Below are positions 1 to 7,561 of a stretch of DNA of 64,000 nt, piece after piece. The notes below the pieces were generated by a model. The model was not told the DNA's origin. It saw only the letters and a program-made list of their open reading frames with translations, and ran no database searches. The stretch is from NCBI RefSeq assembly GCF_035189165.1, contig NZ_CP045246.1, positions 372,001-436,000 on the forward strand, in the 5' to 3' direction. Position 1 is the stretch's first letter, and the number at the start of each line of letters is the position of its first letter. The translations under genes and the position numbers were made by a program. Source of the stretch: Arthrobacter sp. JZ12 (GTDB lineage Bacteria > Actinomycetota > Actinomycetes > Actinomycetales > Micrococcaceae).

Positions 1-683
1 TCCACCACGCGGTCCGGGTGCACCACGGGGGGAAGCGGATGAACGTTCCGGCCGGTGTAGTTCGCCGCGTGCTGGTAGATAGGGGTATCGATGGTGGCCG
101 GCAGTACCAGGCAGATCCGGATGCCGCGGTCCCGCCGCAGTTCCTGCCGGAGCACACGCACCATCCCGTAAAGGCCGAATTTGCTCGCGACGTACGGCGA
201 TACGTACGGCGAGGTAATCCTGGAGTACACGGATCCTATGAAGATGAGCGTTCCTGACCCCTGGCGCCTCAAATGGGGAAGGGCTTGGCGCGCCGTATTG
301 GCAGCGCCCAGGAGATTCGTCTCGATGATCGACCGGAACACCTCCGAGGGGGTGGCCTCGAAGGTTCCATAGCTGTAGACGGAGGCGTTGATGACGCAGA
401 TGTCGATGTGACCAAATGTCCCGGCCGCCGCTGCCATGAGGGCCGCCACTTGCTGTTCGTCCCGGACATCGGTCGCGCGGGCAATGGCTTGGGCGCCTAA
501 CCGGATGCATTCCTCCAGTACCGGTTGCAGGTTCTCGGCACTTCGTGAGGCCAGGGCGAGCCGCGCCCCTTGGCGGGCGAAAGCCAGCGCAGTGTCCCGC
601 CCGATGCCGCTGCTTGCGCCCGTGATAACGACGACGTCGCCCTCGGTGCCATTCGGTCGCTTGTACTGAATCGGTCGCTTCAC
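1..683 (-). CDS. SDR-family oxidoreductase, 3' end outside window
   Basis: Classical short-chain dehydrogenase/reductase, predicted to be an NAD(P)-dependent cytoplasmic oxidoreductase of unknown substrate. The Rossmann glycine motif TGASSGIG is at residues 21-28 and the catalytic YVASK at about 164-168, with the upstream active-site serine in the segment IGSVYS. The start is a GTG preceded by GGGAGAG at suitable spacing. About 227 residues are visible and the C-terminus runs off the left edge. It follows tadA on the same strand after 75 nt, so the two could be co-transcribed. Family assignment is secure; substrate cannot be inferred. Confidence 0.9.
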   Translation of the reverse strand, partial: MKRPIQYKRPNGTEGDVVVITGASSGIGRDTALAFARQGARLALASRSAENLQPVLEECIRLGAQAIARATDVRDEQQVAALMAAAAGTFGHIDICVINASVYSYGTFEATPSEVFRSIIETNLLGAANTARQALPHLRRQGSGTLIFIGSVYSRITSPYVSPYVASKFGLYGMVRVLRQELRRDRGIRICLVLPATIDTPIYQHAANYTGRNVHPLPPVVHPDRVV

Positions 684-758
684 TGGACTGAGCTCTCCCT
701 GATTGTCGAGCTGGCTGTCGAGCCGGAGTTGATAAGCACGCTTACCATTCACCCTACG

Positions 759-1235
759 TCAGGAGCGGCGGATAGCGAAGAACTCCCTTAGCAGTGCTGC
801 ACTCTCATCTTCCCGCACGCCCGGAAACACCTCGGTCCAGTGATTCAACCTGCGCTCCCGGAGGACGTCGAATACCGACCCGGCGGCTCCGGCCTTTTCA
901 TCCCAGGCGCCGAACACCACGCGAGGGATCCGCGCCAGCACACTGGCGCCGGCGCACATGGCGCAGGGTTCCAGGGTGACCACGAGTGTGCACCCTTCCA
1001 GTCGCCATTGGCCGCGCACGGCTGCCGCCCGGCGGATGGCCAGGATCTCAGCGTGCGCCGTGGGATCGCCCGTAGCCTCGCGTTCGTTCCACCCGGTACC
1101 CAGTACGGTCCCGTCAGCACCGACGACGACGGCGCCGATCGGAACATCGCCCGTCTCAAGTGCGCGCTCGGCCCCCTGCAGGGCTAGCTGCATCCAGGCG
1201 GCGTGGTCGCGCTCTGTGGCGGGGGAGGCGGACAT
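759..1235 (-). CDS. tadA: tRNA-specific adenosine deaminase TadA
   Basis: Zinc-dependent deaminase that converts A34 to inosine in tRNA-Arg(ACG), allowing one tRNA to read CGU, CGC and CGA. The 158-residue protein has the deaminase signatures H61-A-E63 (zinc ligand and proton-shuttling Glu) and P90-C91-A-M-C94 (zinc ligands). I start it at MSASPATE; an open frame extends 30 codons further but would run into the upp start region, so the shorter form fits the family better. It is divergent from upp with 22 nt between starts. Its presumed substrate tRNA lies 4 kb away in this window. Confidence 0.95.
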   Translation of the reverse strand: MSASPATERDHAAWMQLALQGAERALETGDVPIGAVVVGADGTVLGTGWNEREATGDPTAHAEILAIRRAAAVRGQWRLEGCTLVVTLEPCAMCAGASVLARIPRVVFGAWDEKAGAAGSVFDVLRERRLNHWTEVFPGVREDESAALLREFFAIRRS

Positions 1236-1245
1236 GGGCCAATGA

Positions 1246-1251
1246 TACTTT
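1246..1251 (+). promoter_or_regulatory. -10 element of upp (leaderless)
   Basis: TACTTT followed by exactly 6 nt and the ATG of upp. The spacing puts the transcription start at the start codon. No Shine-Dalgarno sequence is seen. Confidence 0.5.
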
Positions 1252-1257
1252 TGAGCA

Positions 1258-1893
1258 ATGCGCGTTCTGGTTGTCGACCATCCCCTGGTTTCCCACAAGC
1301 TCACGGTCCTTCGAGACAGGAACACGCCGTCGCCGGTCTTCCGGCTTCTGACGGAGGAGCTCGTGACGCTGCTGGCCTATGAGGCCACGCGGGAGGTGCG
1401 CGTAGAACCGGTGCAGATTGAAACTCCCGTGACCTCCACTGTGGGGACGGGTCTGGTGAAGCCCACCCCGCTGGTTGTTCCCATCCTGCGGGCAGGTCTG
1501 GGCATGCTGGAGGGCATGACCCGGCTGGTTCCCACTGCTGAGGTCGGCTTCCTTGGCATGGCCCGCAACGAGGAGACTCTCGAGGCCATCACGTACGCGG
1601 AGCGACTGCCGGACGACCTGACCGGACGACAGGTCTTTGTCCTCGACCCGATGCTTGCCACCGGCGGCACGCTGCGTGAAGCGATCAAGTTCCTGTTCCG
1701 CCGTGGCGCAGCAGATGTCACCTGCATCTGTCTGCTTGCCGCGCCGGAAGGTCTTGAGGTCCTGAAGCAGGAGCTGGAGGGAACGAACGTGACCATCGTT
1801 CTGGCTTCGATTGACGAGAAGCTGAATGAGAACGCGTACATCGTGCCTGGCCTGGGCGACGCCGGAGACCGGTTGTACGGGGTTGTCGGCTAG
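1258..1893 (+). CDS. upp: uracil phosphoribosyltransferase
   Basis: Pyrimidine salvage enzyme that converts uracil plus PRPP to UMP. The 211-residue length matches the family. The N-terminus ([15 protein letters not shown]) is characteristic of Upp, and the PRPP-binding loop appears as [10 protein letters not shown] at about residues 128-137. The C-terminal uracil-binding region includes [14 protein letters not shown]. The ATG lies 6 nt after a TACTTT -10 hexamer, consistent with a leaderless transcript. It is divergent from tadA, and its promoter overlaps the tadA 5' end. Confidence 0.97.
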   Translation: MRVLVVDHPLVSHKLTVLRDRNTPSPVFRLLTEELVTLLAYEATREVRVEPVQIETPVTSTVGTGLVKPTPLVVPILRAGLGMLEGMTRLVPTAEVGFLGMARNEETLEAITYAERLPDDLTGRQVFVLDPMLATGGTLREAIKFLFRRGAADVTCICLLAAPEGLEVLKQELEGTNVTIVLASIDEKLNENAYIVPGLGDAGDRLYGVVG

Positions 1894-2339
1894 GGACGTC
1901 CCTGTCCAATATTTGGTCAGTTAGCCCGGTCTTGATTTTCCAATCGGTCGTGTTACCCGACGAAATGTCCATGAAGCGGCGCAGAACGGGCAGAAAGTCT
2001 CGGAGGTAACGGGTACTGACAGCCGTCGTCGTTCCTTTGTCTTTCGACCGTGATGTCCAGAATGTGGACGCCCTACCATTGTTACTTGTGCGTAGCAGAT
2101 TGTTACGTGTAATTTTTCGAATTGTGAACACCAACTCAGCAGCATCTGCAGCCGCAGCCTATTCGCTGGACTTCGAGTCCATGCCGGGATCCCGCTGCTG
2201 TCGAATGTGCGCGTAACGGCATACCCCTAACCCTTACGCATCTCCTAGCCCAAAGGCGGGCTCCACAAAGCTCATCTCGACCGGGCACACCCCTGCATTC
2301 GAGCCGTGATGACGGCGATTCACCACGAGGTTGTTTACC
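1894..2339 (+). other. 446-nt intergenic region upstream of the winged-helix regulator
   Basis: No convincing gene is found on either strand; short minus-strand frames here lack recognisable protein features. The region holds a short palindrome right after upp (GGACGTCC) and a pair of direct repeats 21 bp apart (annotated separately). GAGG at 2327-2330 is the ribosome-binding site of the next gene. It is the longest gene-free stretch apart from the rRNA leader. Confidence 0.6.
2078..2110 (+). repeat. direct repeat ATTGTTACNTGT with 21-bp period
   Basis: ATTGTTACTTGT at 2078-2089 recurs as ATTGTTACGTGT at 2099-2110. The 21-bp offset equals two helical turns, so both copies face the same side of the DNA. 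This is typical of operators bound by OmpR/PhoB-type winged-helix proteins. The downstream gene encodes such a DNA-binding domain, so autoregulation is possible but unproven. Confidence 0.45.
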
Positions 2340-3176
2340 ATGACCGTTTCTTCCGGATACGTCCACATCTCCCTCCGCAACGCGCAGAACCGTGCCAGTG
2401 TTCAGCGCCAGGCATACGCCCAGCGGCCGGGGATCCCTCCCTACGGCCAGCCTGCTGCCGCCTTCCCGCCCGCATACGGGCAGTTGAAGCCGGTACCCTC
2501 ACCGGAGGCCGCAGCCCCGATCACAGCTCCAGTCCCCGTGGTTGCTGCCAACGATGTACCGGGACCGCAGCCGGTCACCGGCGACACCACAGCCCGCGGG
2601 TTTGTACTCTACGTAGCGCTGGATGAGGACACGGCTGCAAGCCACGGAACCACGCTGTCCCGCCTGGCGCAGGACGTCCGTTCCTATGTGCGCACACTGG
2701 TTCCGGGTGCCCAAAGCCATGCCGCCGTCGCGCTTGCGCCGGCAGATGCAGTCGGAACCGACATTGACGTTGTGCGCCAGGCGCTCGGTGATCCCACGGT
2801 CAACCGCCGCCCCCGTGCCGAGCAGCAGCCAACGCCGCCGCCGGCTCCGCGCCCCACGGGTGTCCTGATCGATCTCTCCCGCCGGGAAGTTCATCTCGAC
2901 GGCGATATCCTCAACCTCACTTTCAAGGAGTTCGAGCTGCTGAACTACCTGGTGGAGAATGCTTCGCGCACGGTCTGCCGCGAGGAGCTGCTGAGCGGCC
3001 TCTGGCGCAATGCGGACGAGGTCCCGAACGAGCGGACCATCGACGTCCACATCCGCAGGCTGCGCTCCAAGCTGGGACGTCTGGCCAACACGGTTCGCAC
3101 CGTCCGCGGCCAGGGTTACCGCTTTTATGAGCACCCCGAGGTTGTTGTCTGGGCTGCGCCTGAGTACTCCATCTAG
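2340..3176 (+). CDS. OmpR/PhoB-type winged-helix regulator without receiver domain
   Basis: The 278-residue protein ends in a PhoB/OmpR-type DNA-binding domain (about residues 175-265): KEFELLNYLVE, then REELLSGLW, the recognition helix RTIDVHIRRLRSKLG, and the wing VRTVRGQGYRF. The first ~165 residues do not resemble a receiver domain and lack the phospho-acceptor aspartate pattern. They begin with a segment rich in Pro, Gln and Ala, followed by a domain (GFVLYVALDEDT... onward) I do not recognise. A TTG lies three codons upstream, but the ATG with GAGG 9 nt before it is the better start. The gene is followed 41 nt later by a SixA-like phosphatase. The regulatory signal is unknown. Confidence 0.85.
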   Translation: MTVSSGYVHISLRNAQNRASVQRQAYAQRPGIPPYGQPAAAFPPAYGQLKPVPSPEAAAPITAPVPVVAANDVPGPQPVTGDTTARGFVLYVALDEDTAASHGTTLSRLAQDVRSYVRTLVPGAQSHAAVALAPADAVGTDIDVVRQALGDPTVNRRPRAEQQPTPPPAPRPTGVLIDLSRREVHLDGDILNLTFKEFELLNYLVENASRTVCREELLSGLWRNADEVPNERTIDVHIRRLRSKLGRLANTVRTVRGQGYRFYEHPEVVVWAAPEYSI

Positions 3177-3205
3177 GGACTCCCGGCGCCCGTCGCAGCA
3201 CGAAG

Positions 3206-3211
3206 TAGGGT
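3206..3211 (+). promoter_or_regulatory. -10 element of the SixA-like phosphatase gene (leaderless)
   Basis: TAGGGT, then 6 nt (AGGACA), then ATG. Spacing fits transcription beginning at the start codon. Confidence 0.45.
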
Positions 3212-3217
3212 AGGACA

Positions 3218-3742
3218 ATGTCCACCCACCATCTGAAGCGACTCATGCTCATGCGGCATGCCAAGTCCGACTGGCATGGCGATGTGCCCGACCACGAGCG
3301 CCCGCTGAGCGCCCGCGGTCACCGGGACGCGCCGCTGATCGGCACTTGGATGGTGGAGCACGACGCCGTTCCCGACCTCATTCTCACGTCAACCGCCCTG
3401 CGCGCGCGGCAGACCTGCACCTGGGTCTGCAAGGAACTGGGGGAGAAGGCGCCTACTCCGCGGCTGGAAGGCAGACTCTACGCCGCCACGGCCACAGAGA
3501 TGCTCACCGTACTCAACCACGTGCCGGAAACGGCACGCAGTGTCCTCGTCATTTCCCACCTGCCGGGGATCCAGAACCTCGCCATGCGCCTGGCATCCGT
3601 CGACTCGGACGAGGACGCCGTCGTGGACCTTGCGACCCACTATCCGACGTCGGGGCTGACGGTATTTGAGCACGCCTCGCCGTGGGCGGAGCTGGACGGG
3701 CGCGACGCTGCCGTGACCCACTTCGTGGTTCGGCGCGCCTAG
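3218..3742 (+). CDS. SixA-like histidine phosphatase
   Basis: Histidine phosphatase superfamily, SixA branch; SixA dephosphorylates phosphohistidine in signalling proteins, but the target here is unknown. The catalytic motif LMRHAKS is near the N-terminus (phospho-acceptor His at about residue 13). The second histidine of the superfamily is in VISHLPGI, and RARQTC supplies the phosphate-pocket arginine. The 174-residue size fits. Its stop overlaps the stop of the convergent oxidoreductase gene within the tetranucleotide CTAG. Proximity to the winged-helix regulator may be only chromosomal. Confidence 0.88.
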   Translation: MSTHHLKRLMLMRHAKSDWHGDVPDHERPLSARGHRDAPLIGTWMVEHDAVPDLILTSTALRARQTCTWVCKELGEKAPTPRLEGRLYAATATEMLTVLNHVPETARSVLVISHLPGIQNLAMRLASVDSDEDAVVDLATHYPTSGLTVFEHASPWAELDGRDAAVTHFVVRRA

Positions 3743-5151
3743 AGCCCGTACTTCTCGAGCAGGCGCAGCCAAACCTCGCTGATCGTCGGGTAGGCCGGTA
3801 CGGCATGCCAAAGGCGTTCCAGCGGAACTTCGCCGGCGATGGCGATGGTCGCTGCGTGCAGCAGTTCGGCTACATCGGGCCCGGCGAAGGTTACGCCGAC
3901 CAGGACCTTCCGATCCTCGTCCACCACCATCTGGGCCCAGCCCTCATAGTTGTCCGCGTGCAGCGAAGATCCGGCTACTGCCAGCTCCAGGGACGTCTCA
4001 CTGACATTGAGCCCGTCCTTGCGCGCCGTTTCGACGGTGCGCCCGGCCATGGCGATCTCCGGATCAGTGAAGACCACCTGCGGCACGGCGTATGTATCAG
4101 CCGTGGAAGCGAAGGCGCTCCACCTGTCCGGATTGCCGTTCAGGGTGCCGTTGGCGCGGGCGACGACCGCGTCGCCGGTCATGCGCGCCTCATACTTGCC
4201 CTGATGGGTCAGCAGAACCTTGCCGGCGGCGTCTCCGACCGCGTAGAGCCATGGATGTCCGCCCACCTGCCCTGACTCGTCCGACTCAAGCCCGCGCGGA
4301 TCCAGGCCCAGGTCCTCAAGTCCCAGGCCTGCCAGGGCCGGATGCCGCCCGGTGGAGACCAGCAGCCGTTCGGATTCCACCACGGAACCGCCGGCAAGAG
4401 AGACCCGGAAGTGGCCGCCGTCGTACTGGACTGCTTCCGTACCGGTGTCCAGGTGCAGGGTGACGCCGTCGCGCTCCAGGCCGCGCTGGACCAGTTGCGC
4501 TGCCTGCTGTGGGTAGTTGCCGAGCAGTCCGCTGCGGGCCACCAGCGTGACTTCTGAACCGAGGCGGGCGTACGCCTGTGCCAGCTCGACGCCTGCCACG
4601 CCGCCGCCGAGGACGGTGAGGCTGCCGGGAACTTCCTTGGCCGAGGTGGCTTCCCGCGTGCCCCAGAAGGGTGTGTCCCGCAGCCCGTCAATGGGCGGCA
4701 CGCTCGGCGTGGAGCCGGTGGCCAGTATGACGGCGTGGCGCGCCGTCAGGGGGGTGGCGCCGTCGTCGTTCCGGACCTCCACCTGACGCTCGCCGGTGAG
4801 GCGGGCACGGCCGCGAAGCAGGGTAATGCCGGTGCTGTCCACCCACTCAACCTGCGACGAGTCATCCCAGTTGGAGGTAAAGCTGTCCCGCCGTGCCAGA
4901 ACCTGCTGCGGATCGAGCCCGCCTGTCACGGCCTCGCGCGCTCCTGCCACCGATCGCGCTCCATTCAGGGCGATTCCCGGTCTGAGCAGGGCCTTGGACG
5001 GCATGCAGGCCCAGTAGGAGCACTCGCCGCCCACCAGTTCCGATTCCACGACGACGGCCGATAGTCCGCCACGTACTACTCGGGCGGCGGCATTCTCTCC
5101 TACCGCTCCTGCACCAATCACAATGACGTCAGGGCTCTGCTCGGGGCTCAT
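3739..5151 (-). CDS. class I pyridine nucleotide-disulfide oxidoreductase (lipoamide dehydrogenase/mercuric reductase-like)
   Basis: 470-residue FAD- and NAD(P)H-binding flavoprotein. The N-terminal dinucleotide fold is VIVIGAGAVGENAA; the redox-active disulfide motif GGECSYWACMPSK (CX4C) follows. The second nucleotide-binding fold is LTVLGGGVAGVELA, and the FAD-contacting segment is LYAVGDAAG. The C-terminal dimerisation domain ends in HAVPAYPTISEVW. In lipoamide dehydrogenases the equivalent catalytic motif is HPTxSE, so the usual His is replaced by Tyr in the YPTISE alignment. It is therefore not safely the E3 component. The start MSPEQSPD has AAAGG 9 nt upstream; a longer frame exists but lacks this support. 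Confidence 0.9.
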   Translation of the reverse strand: MSPEQSPDVIVIGAGAVGENAAARVVRGGLSAVVVESELVGGECSYWACMPSKALLRPGIALNGARSVAGAREAVTGGLDPQQVLARRDSFTSNWDDSSQVEWVDSTGITLLRGRARLTGERQVEVRNDDGATPLTARHAVILATGSTPSVPPIDGLRDTPFWGTREATSAKEVPGSLTVLGGGVAGVELAQAYARLGSEVTLVARSGLLGNYPQQAAQLVQRGLERDGVTLHLDTGTEAVQYDGGHFRVSLAGGSVVESERLLVSTGRHPALAGLGLEDLGLDPRGLESDESGQVGGHPWLYAVGDAAGKVLLTHQGKYEARMTGDAVVARANGTLNGNPDRWSAFASTADTYAVPQVVFTDPEIAMAGRTVETARKDGLNVSETSLELAVAGSSLHADNYEGWAQMVVDEDRKVLVGVTFAGPDVAELLHAATIAIAGEVPLERLWHAVPAYPTISEVWLRLLEKYGL

Positions 5152-5229
5152 GCTGCTGAGCCTTTCATTCTGCCGGGCAGTGGGCAAGCAATGTCCGGCG
5201 GGTGCGCCCTACGTCTGGAACGCATCGGG

Positions 5230-5260
5230 AAAAACAGAAACGCCCCGGTTTCCCGGGGCG
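5230..5260 (-). terminator. intrinsic terminator of tRNA-Arg
   Basis: An 8-bp perfect stem (CGCCCCGG / CCGGGGCG, tetraloop) at 5241-5260 lies just beyond the tRNA 3' end. In the minus direction it is followed by the T-rich tract TTTCTGTTTTT. Confidence 0.85.
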
Positions 5261-5268
5261 TTTCGACG

Positions 5269-5344
5269 TGGTGCGCGCGAAGGGATTCGAACCCCCAACC
5301 TTCTGATCCGTAGTCAGATGCTCTATCCGTTGAGCTACGCACGC
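5269..5344 (-). tRNA. tRNA-Arg(ACG)
   Basis: Full cloverleaf of 76 nt with encoded CCA. Acceptor strands GCGTGCG / CGCGCGC include one G-T pair, and the anticodon loop is CTACGGA, giving anticodon ACG. The A34 is expected to be converted to inosine by TadA, encoded in this window. The T-arm reads GGGGGTTCGAATCCC. Confidence 0.97.
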
Positions 5345-5438
5345 ATTTTCTTTGGCCGTTTGGCCGTAGATAACTGTACAGCCATTCGTAACCGAATGCT
5401 AATCGGGCCTTTTATGCTGATTTCTACTGGAAAGTAGT

Positions 5439-5452
5439 ATAGACCGGTCTAT
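5439..5452 (+). promoter_or_regulatory. 14-bp perfect palindrome upstream of pckG
   Basis: ATAGACCGGTCTAT reads identically on both strands and resembles operators of TetR-family repressors. It abuts and overlaps by one base the CRP-like site, so two regulators could compete or cooperate here. The cognate repressor is not in the window. Confidence 0.5.
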
Positions 5453-5467
5453 GTGACCTTTGTCACA
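5452..5467 (+). promoter_or_regulatory. CRP/GlxR-like site upstream of pckG
   Basis: TGTGACCTTTGTCACA matches the cAMP-receptor-type consensus TGTGA-N6-TCACA with perfect half-sites. It lies about 150 bp before the pckG start. Cyclic-AMP receptor proteins (GlxR in Corynebacterium) bind such sites and often act on central carbon genes. The exact promoter was not located. Confidence 0.7.
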
Positions 5468-5615
5468 CCGAGACATCACATTCGTCCGTAAAAACCGCGG
5501 AAATGCGCGGAATGTGCTGAGCGCGACGTTCAGGTTGCAGCTTACTCTGCCGGGATTGGTCCCGTCATCGCCCCTAGCATCGATACACACCTGCCACCCA
5601 ACGAAGGGACGAGAA

Positions 5616-7484
5616 ATGGGCGATTCCGCGCGACAGCCGCTGCTTGCTGAACGAGCGACTGACAACAGTGCAGGAACTGCTGCACCCACAACCCACCAGG
5701 CACTGCTGGCGTGGGTTGAGGAAACTGCCGCGCTGACGAAGCCGGACCGGGTGTATTGGGTCGATGGGTCGGAAGAGGAGAACGTTCGGCTCAGTGACGA
5801 GCTGGTTCAGGCGGGCACCTTCACGCGGCTCAACCCTGAGCTCTTCCCCAATTCGTTCGCTGCCTTCTCCGATCCGGCCGACGTCGCCCGGGTCGAGGAA
5901 CAGACCTTCATCTGCTCCCGTGACGAACGCGACGCAGGATTCACCAACAACTGGATGGATCCGGACGTGATGAAGGACAAGCTGCGCGGGCTGTTCGACG
6001 GCTCCATGCGTGGCCGCACCATGTACGTCATCCCGTTCGTGATGGGACACCTCGACGCGAAGAGCCCCAAGTTCGGTGTCGAAATCACCGACAGCGCCTA
6101 CGTTGTCACCTCGATGCGCATCATGGCCACTATCGGTACCGCCGTCCTGGACCGCCTCACCGAACTGAACGCCGAGTTCGTGCCGGCGCTGCACTCCGTG
6201 GGAGCGCCCCTGGAGCCCGGACAGCAGGACGTAGCCTGGCCGTGCAACGACCAGAAGTGGATCGTGCACTTCCCCGAGGAGCGTTCCATCTGGTCCTTCG
6301 GTTCCGGCTACGGCGGAAACGCCCTGCTGGGCAAGAAGTGCTACGCGCTGCGAATCGCGTCGGTCATGGCTCGCGACGAGGGCTGGCTGGCTGAACACAT
6401 GCTGATCCTCAAGCTGACCTCCCCTGAGAACCAGACCTACTACGTCTCGGCTGCTTTCCCCTCTGCCTGCGGAAAGACCAACCTGGCGCTGCTGGATCCC
6501 ACCATCGACGGCTGGAAGGTCGAAACTCTCGGTGACGACATCACCTGGATGCGTTTCGGCGAGGAGGGCGAACTGCGCGCGGTGAACCCGGAAGCCGGAC
6601 TCTTCGGGGTCGCCCCGGGCACGGGCTGGCAGACCAACCCGAACGCCATGCGCGCCATCGCAAAGGGCAATTCGATCTTCACCAACGTTGCGCTGACCGA
6701 CGACGGCGGGGTCTGGTGGGAGGGCATGACCGAGGAAACGCCGGCCCACCTGATCGACTGGCAGGGCAAGGACTGGACTCCTGCGTCGGGCACGACGGCC
6801 GCACATCCCAACGCGCGGTTCTGCACCCCGATCGACCAGATTGACATGCTCGCCGACGAGTTCAACGACCCCGAAGGCGTGGAACTCTCCGCGATCCTCT
6901 TCGGCGGACGCCGCAAGACCACGGTTCCGCTCGTTGCCCAGTCCCGTGACTGGACGAACGGCATTTTCATGGGGTCGACGCTCTCGTCGGAGACCACCGC
7001 TGCCGCTGCCGGTGCCGTGGGACGCGTGCGCCGGGATCCGATGGCGATGCTTCCCTTCATCGGCTACGACGCCGGCGACTACCTCCAGCACTGGCTGAAG
7101 CTGAGCGGCAAGGCCAACCAGGCCAGGCTGCCCAAGATCTTCCTGGTCAACTGGTTCCGCCGCACGGCTGACGGCGGCTTCGCCTGGCCCGGCTTCGGTG
7201 ACAACTCGCGCGTCCTGAAGTGGATCATTGAGCGCATCGAGGGCAAGGCTGAGGCGGTGGAAACTCCGATTGGGTATGTGCCGGCTTCGGACTCGCTGGA
7301 CCTGACCGGACTCGACCTCACTCCTGCGGATGTGGAGCAGGCGGTTTGTGTTGACTCCGCAGAATGGGCTGCCGAGCTCGAAGGCATCGAAGAGTGGTAC
7401 AGCCAGTTCGGCGAGTCCCTGCCCAAGGAACTCTCGGATGAGCTGCAGAGCCTGAAGAAGCGGTTTGCTGTGTCTGCCCAGTAA
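5616..7484 (+). CDS. pckG: phosphoenolpyruvate carboxykinase (GTP)
   Basis: Converts oxaloacetate plus GTP to PEP, CO2 and GDP in gluconeogenesis. The 622-residue length and motifs identify the GTP-dependent class: the P-loop FPSACGKTN, the metal-binding GDDITWMRF, and the guanine-site region [17 protein letters not shown]. The start MGDSARQP follows AAGGGACGAG; a 52-codon open extension upstream covers the regulatory region and is rejected. A CRP-like site and a palindrome lie 150-180 bp upstream, suggesting carbon-source control. The gene converges on manB, with a strong hairpin between them. Confidence 0.97.
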   Translation: MGDSARQPLLAERATDNSAGTAAPTTHQALLAWVEETAALTKPDRVYWVDGSEEENVRLSDELVQAGTFTRLNPELFPNSFAAFSDPADVARVEEQTFICSRDERDAGFTNNWMDPDVMKDKLRGLFDGSMRGRTMYVIPFVMGHLDAKSPKFGVEITDSAYVVTSMRIMATIGTAVLDRLTELNAEFVPALHSVGAPLEPGQQDVAWPCNDQKWIVHFPEERSIWSFGSGYGGNALLGKKCYALRIASVMARDEGWLAEHMLILKLTSPENQTYYVSAAFPSACGKTNLALLDPTIDGWKVETLGDDITWMRFGEEGELRAVNPEAGLFGVAPGTGWQTNPNAMRAIAKGNSIFTNVALTDDGGVWWEGMTEETPAHLIDWQGKDWTPASGTTAAHPNARFCTPIDQIDMLADEFNDPEGVELSAILFGGRRKTTVPLVAQSRDWTNGIFMGSTLSSETTAAAAGAVGRVRRDPMAMLPFIGYDAGDYLQHWLKLSGKANQARLPKIFLVNWFRRTADGGFAWPGFGDNSRVLKWIIERIEGKAEAVETPIGYVPASDSLDLTGLDLTPADVEQAVCVDSAEWAAELEGIEEWYSQFGESLPKELSDELQSLKKRFAVSAQ

Positions 7485-7506
7485 CACCGAGAGCTAGTAC
7501 AGCACC

Positions 7507-7548
7507 AAGAAGTGTGGCCGGTCTCCTAGGAGGCCGGCCACACTTCTT
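7507..7548. terminator. 15-bp hairpin between convergent pckG and manB
   Basis: Perfect inverted repeat (arms 7507-7521 and 7534-7548, ending AAGAAGTG / CACTTCTT) with a 12-nt loop that itself contains TCCTAGGA. The A/T-rich outer ends suit termination in both directions. Confidence 0.85.
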
Positions 7549-7561
7549 TACTGGGCGATTG

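Noticed and set aside
1718-2145. Minus-strand frames in the gap after upp
   Set aside because: No ribosome-binding site, no recognisable domain, and partial overlap with upp.
5574-7487. 637-codon minus-strand frame antisense to pckG
   Set aside because: Shadow of a high-GC gene; the plus strand encodes clear PEP carboxykinase motifs throughout.
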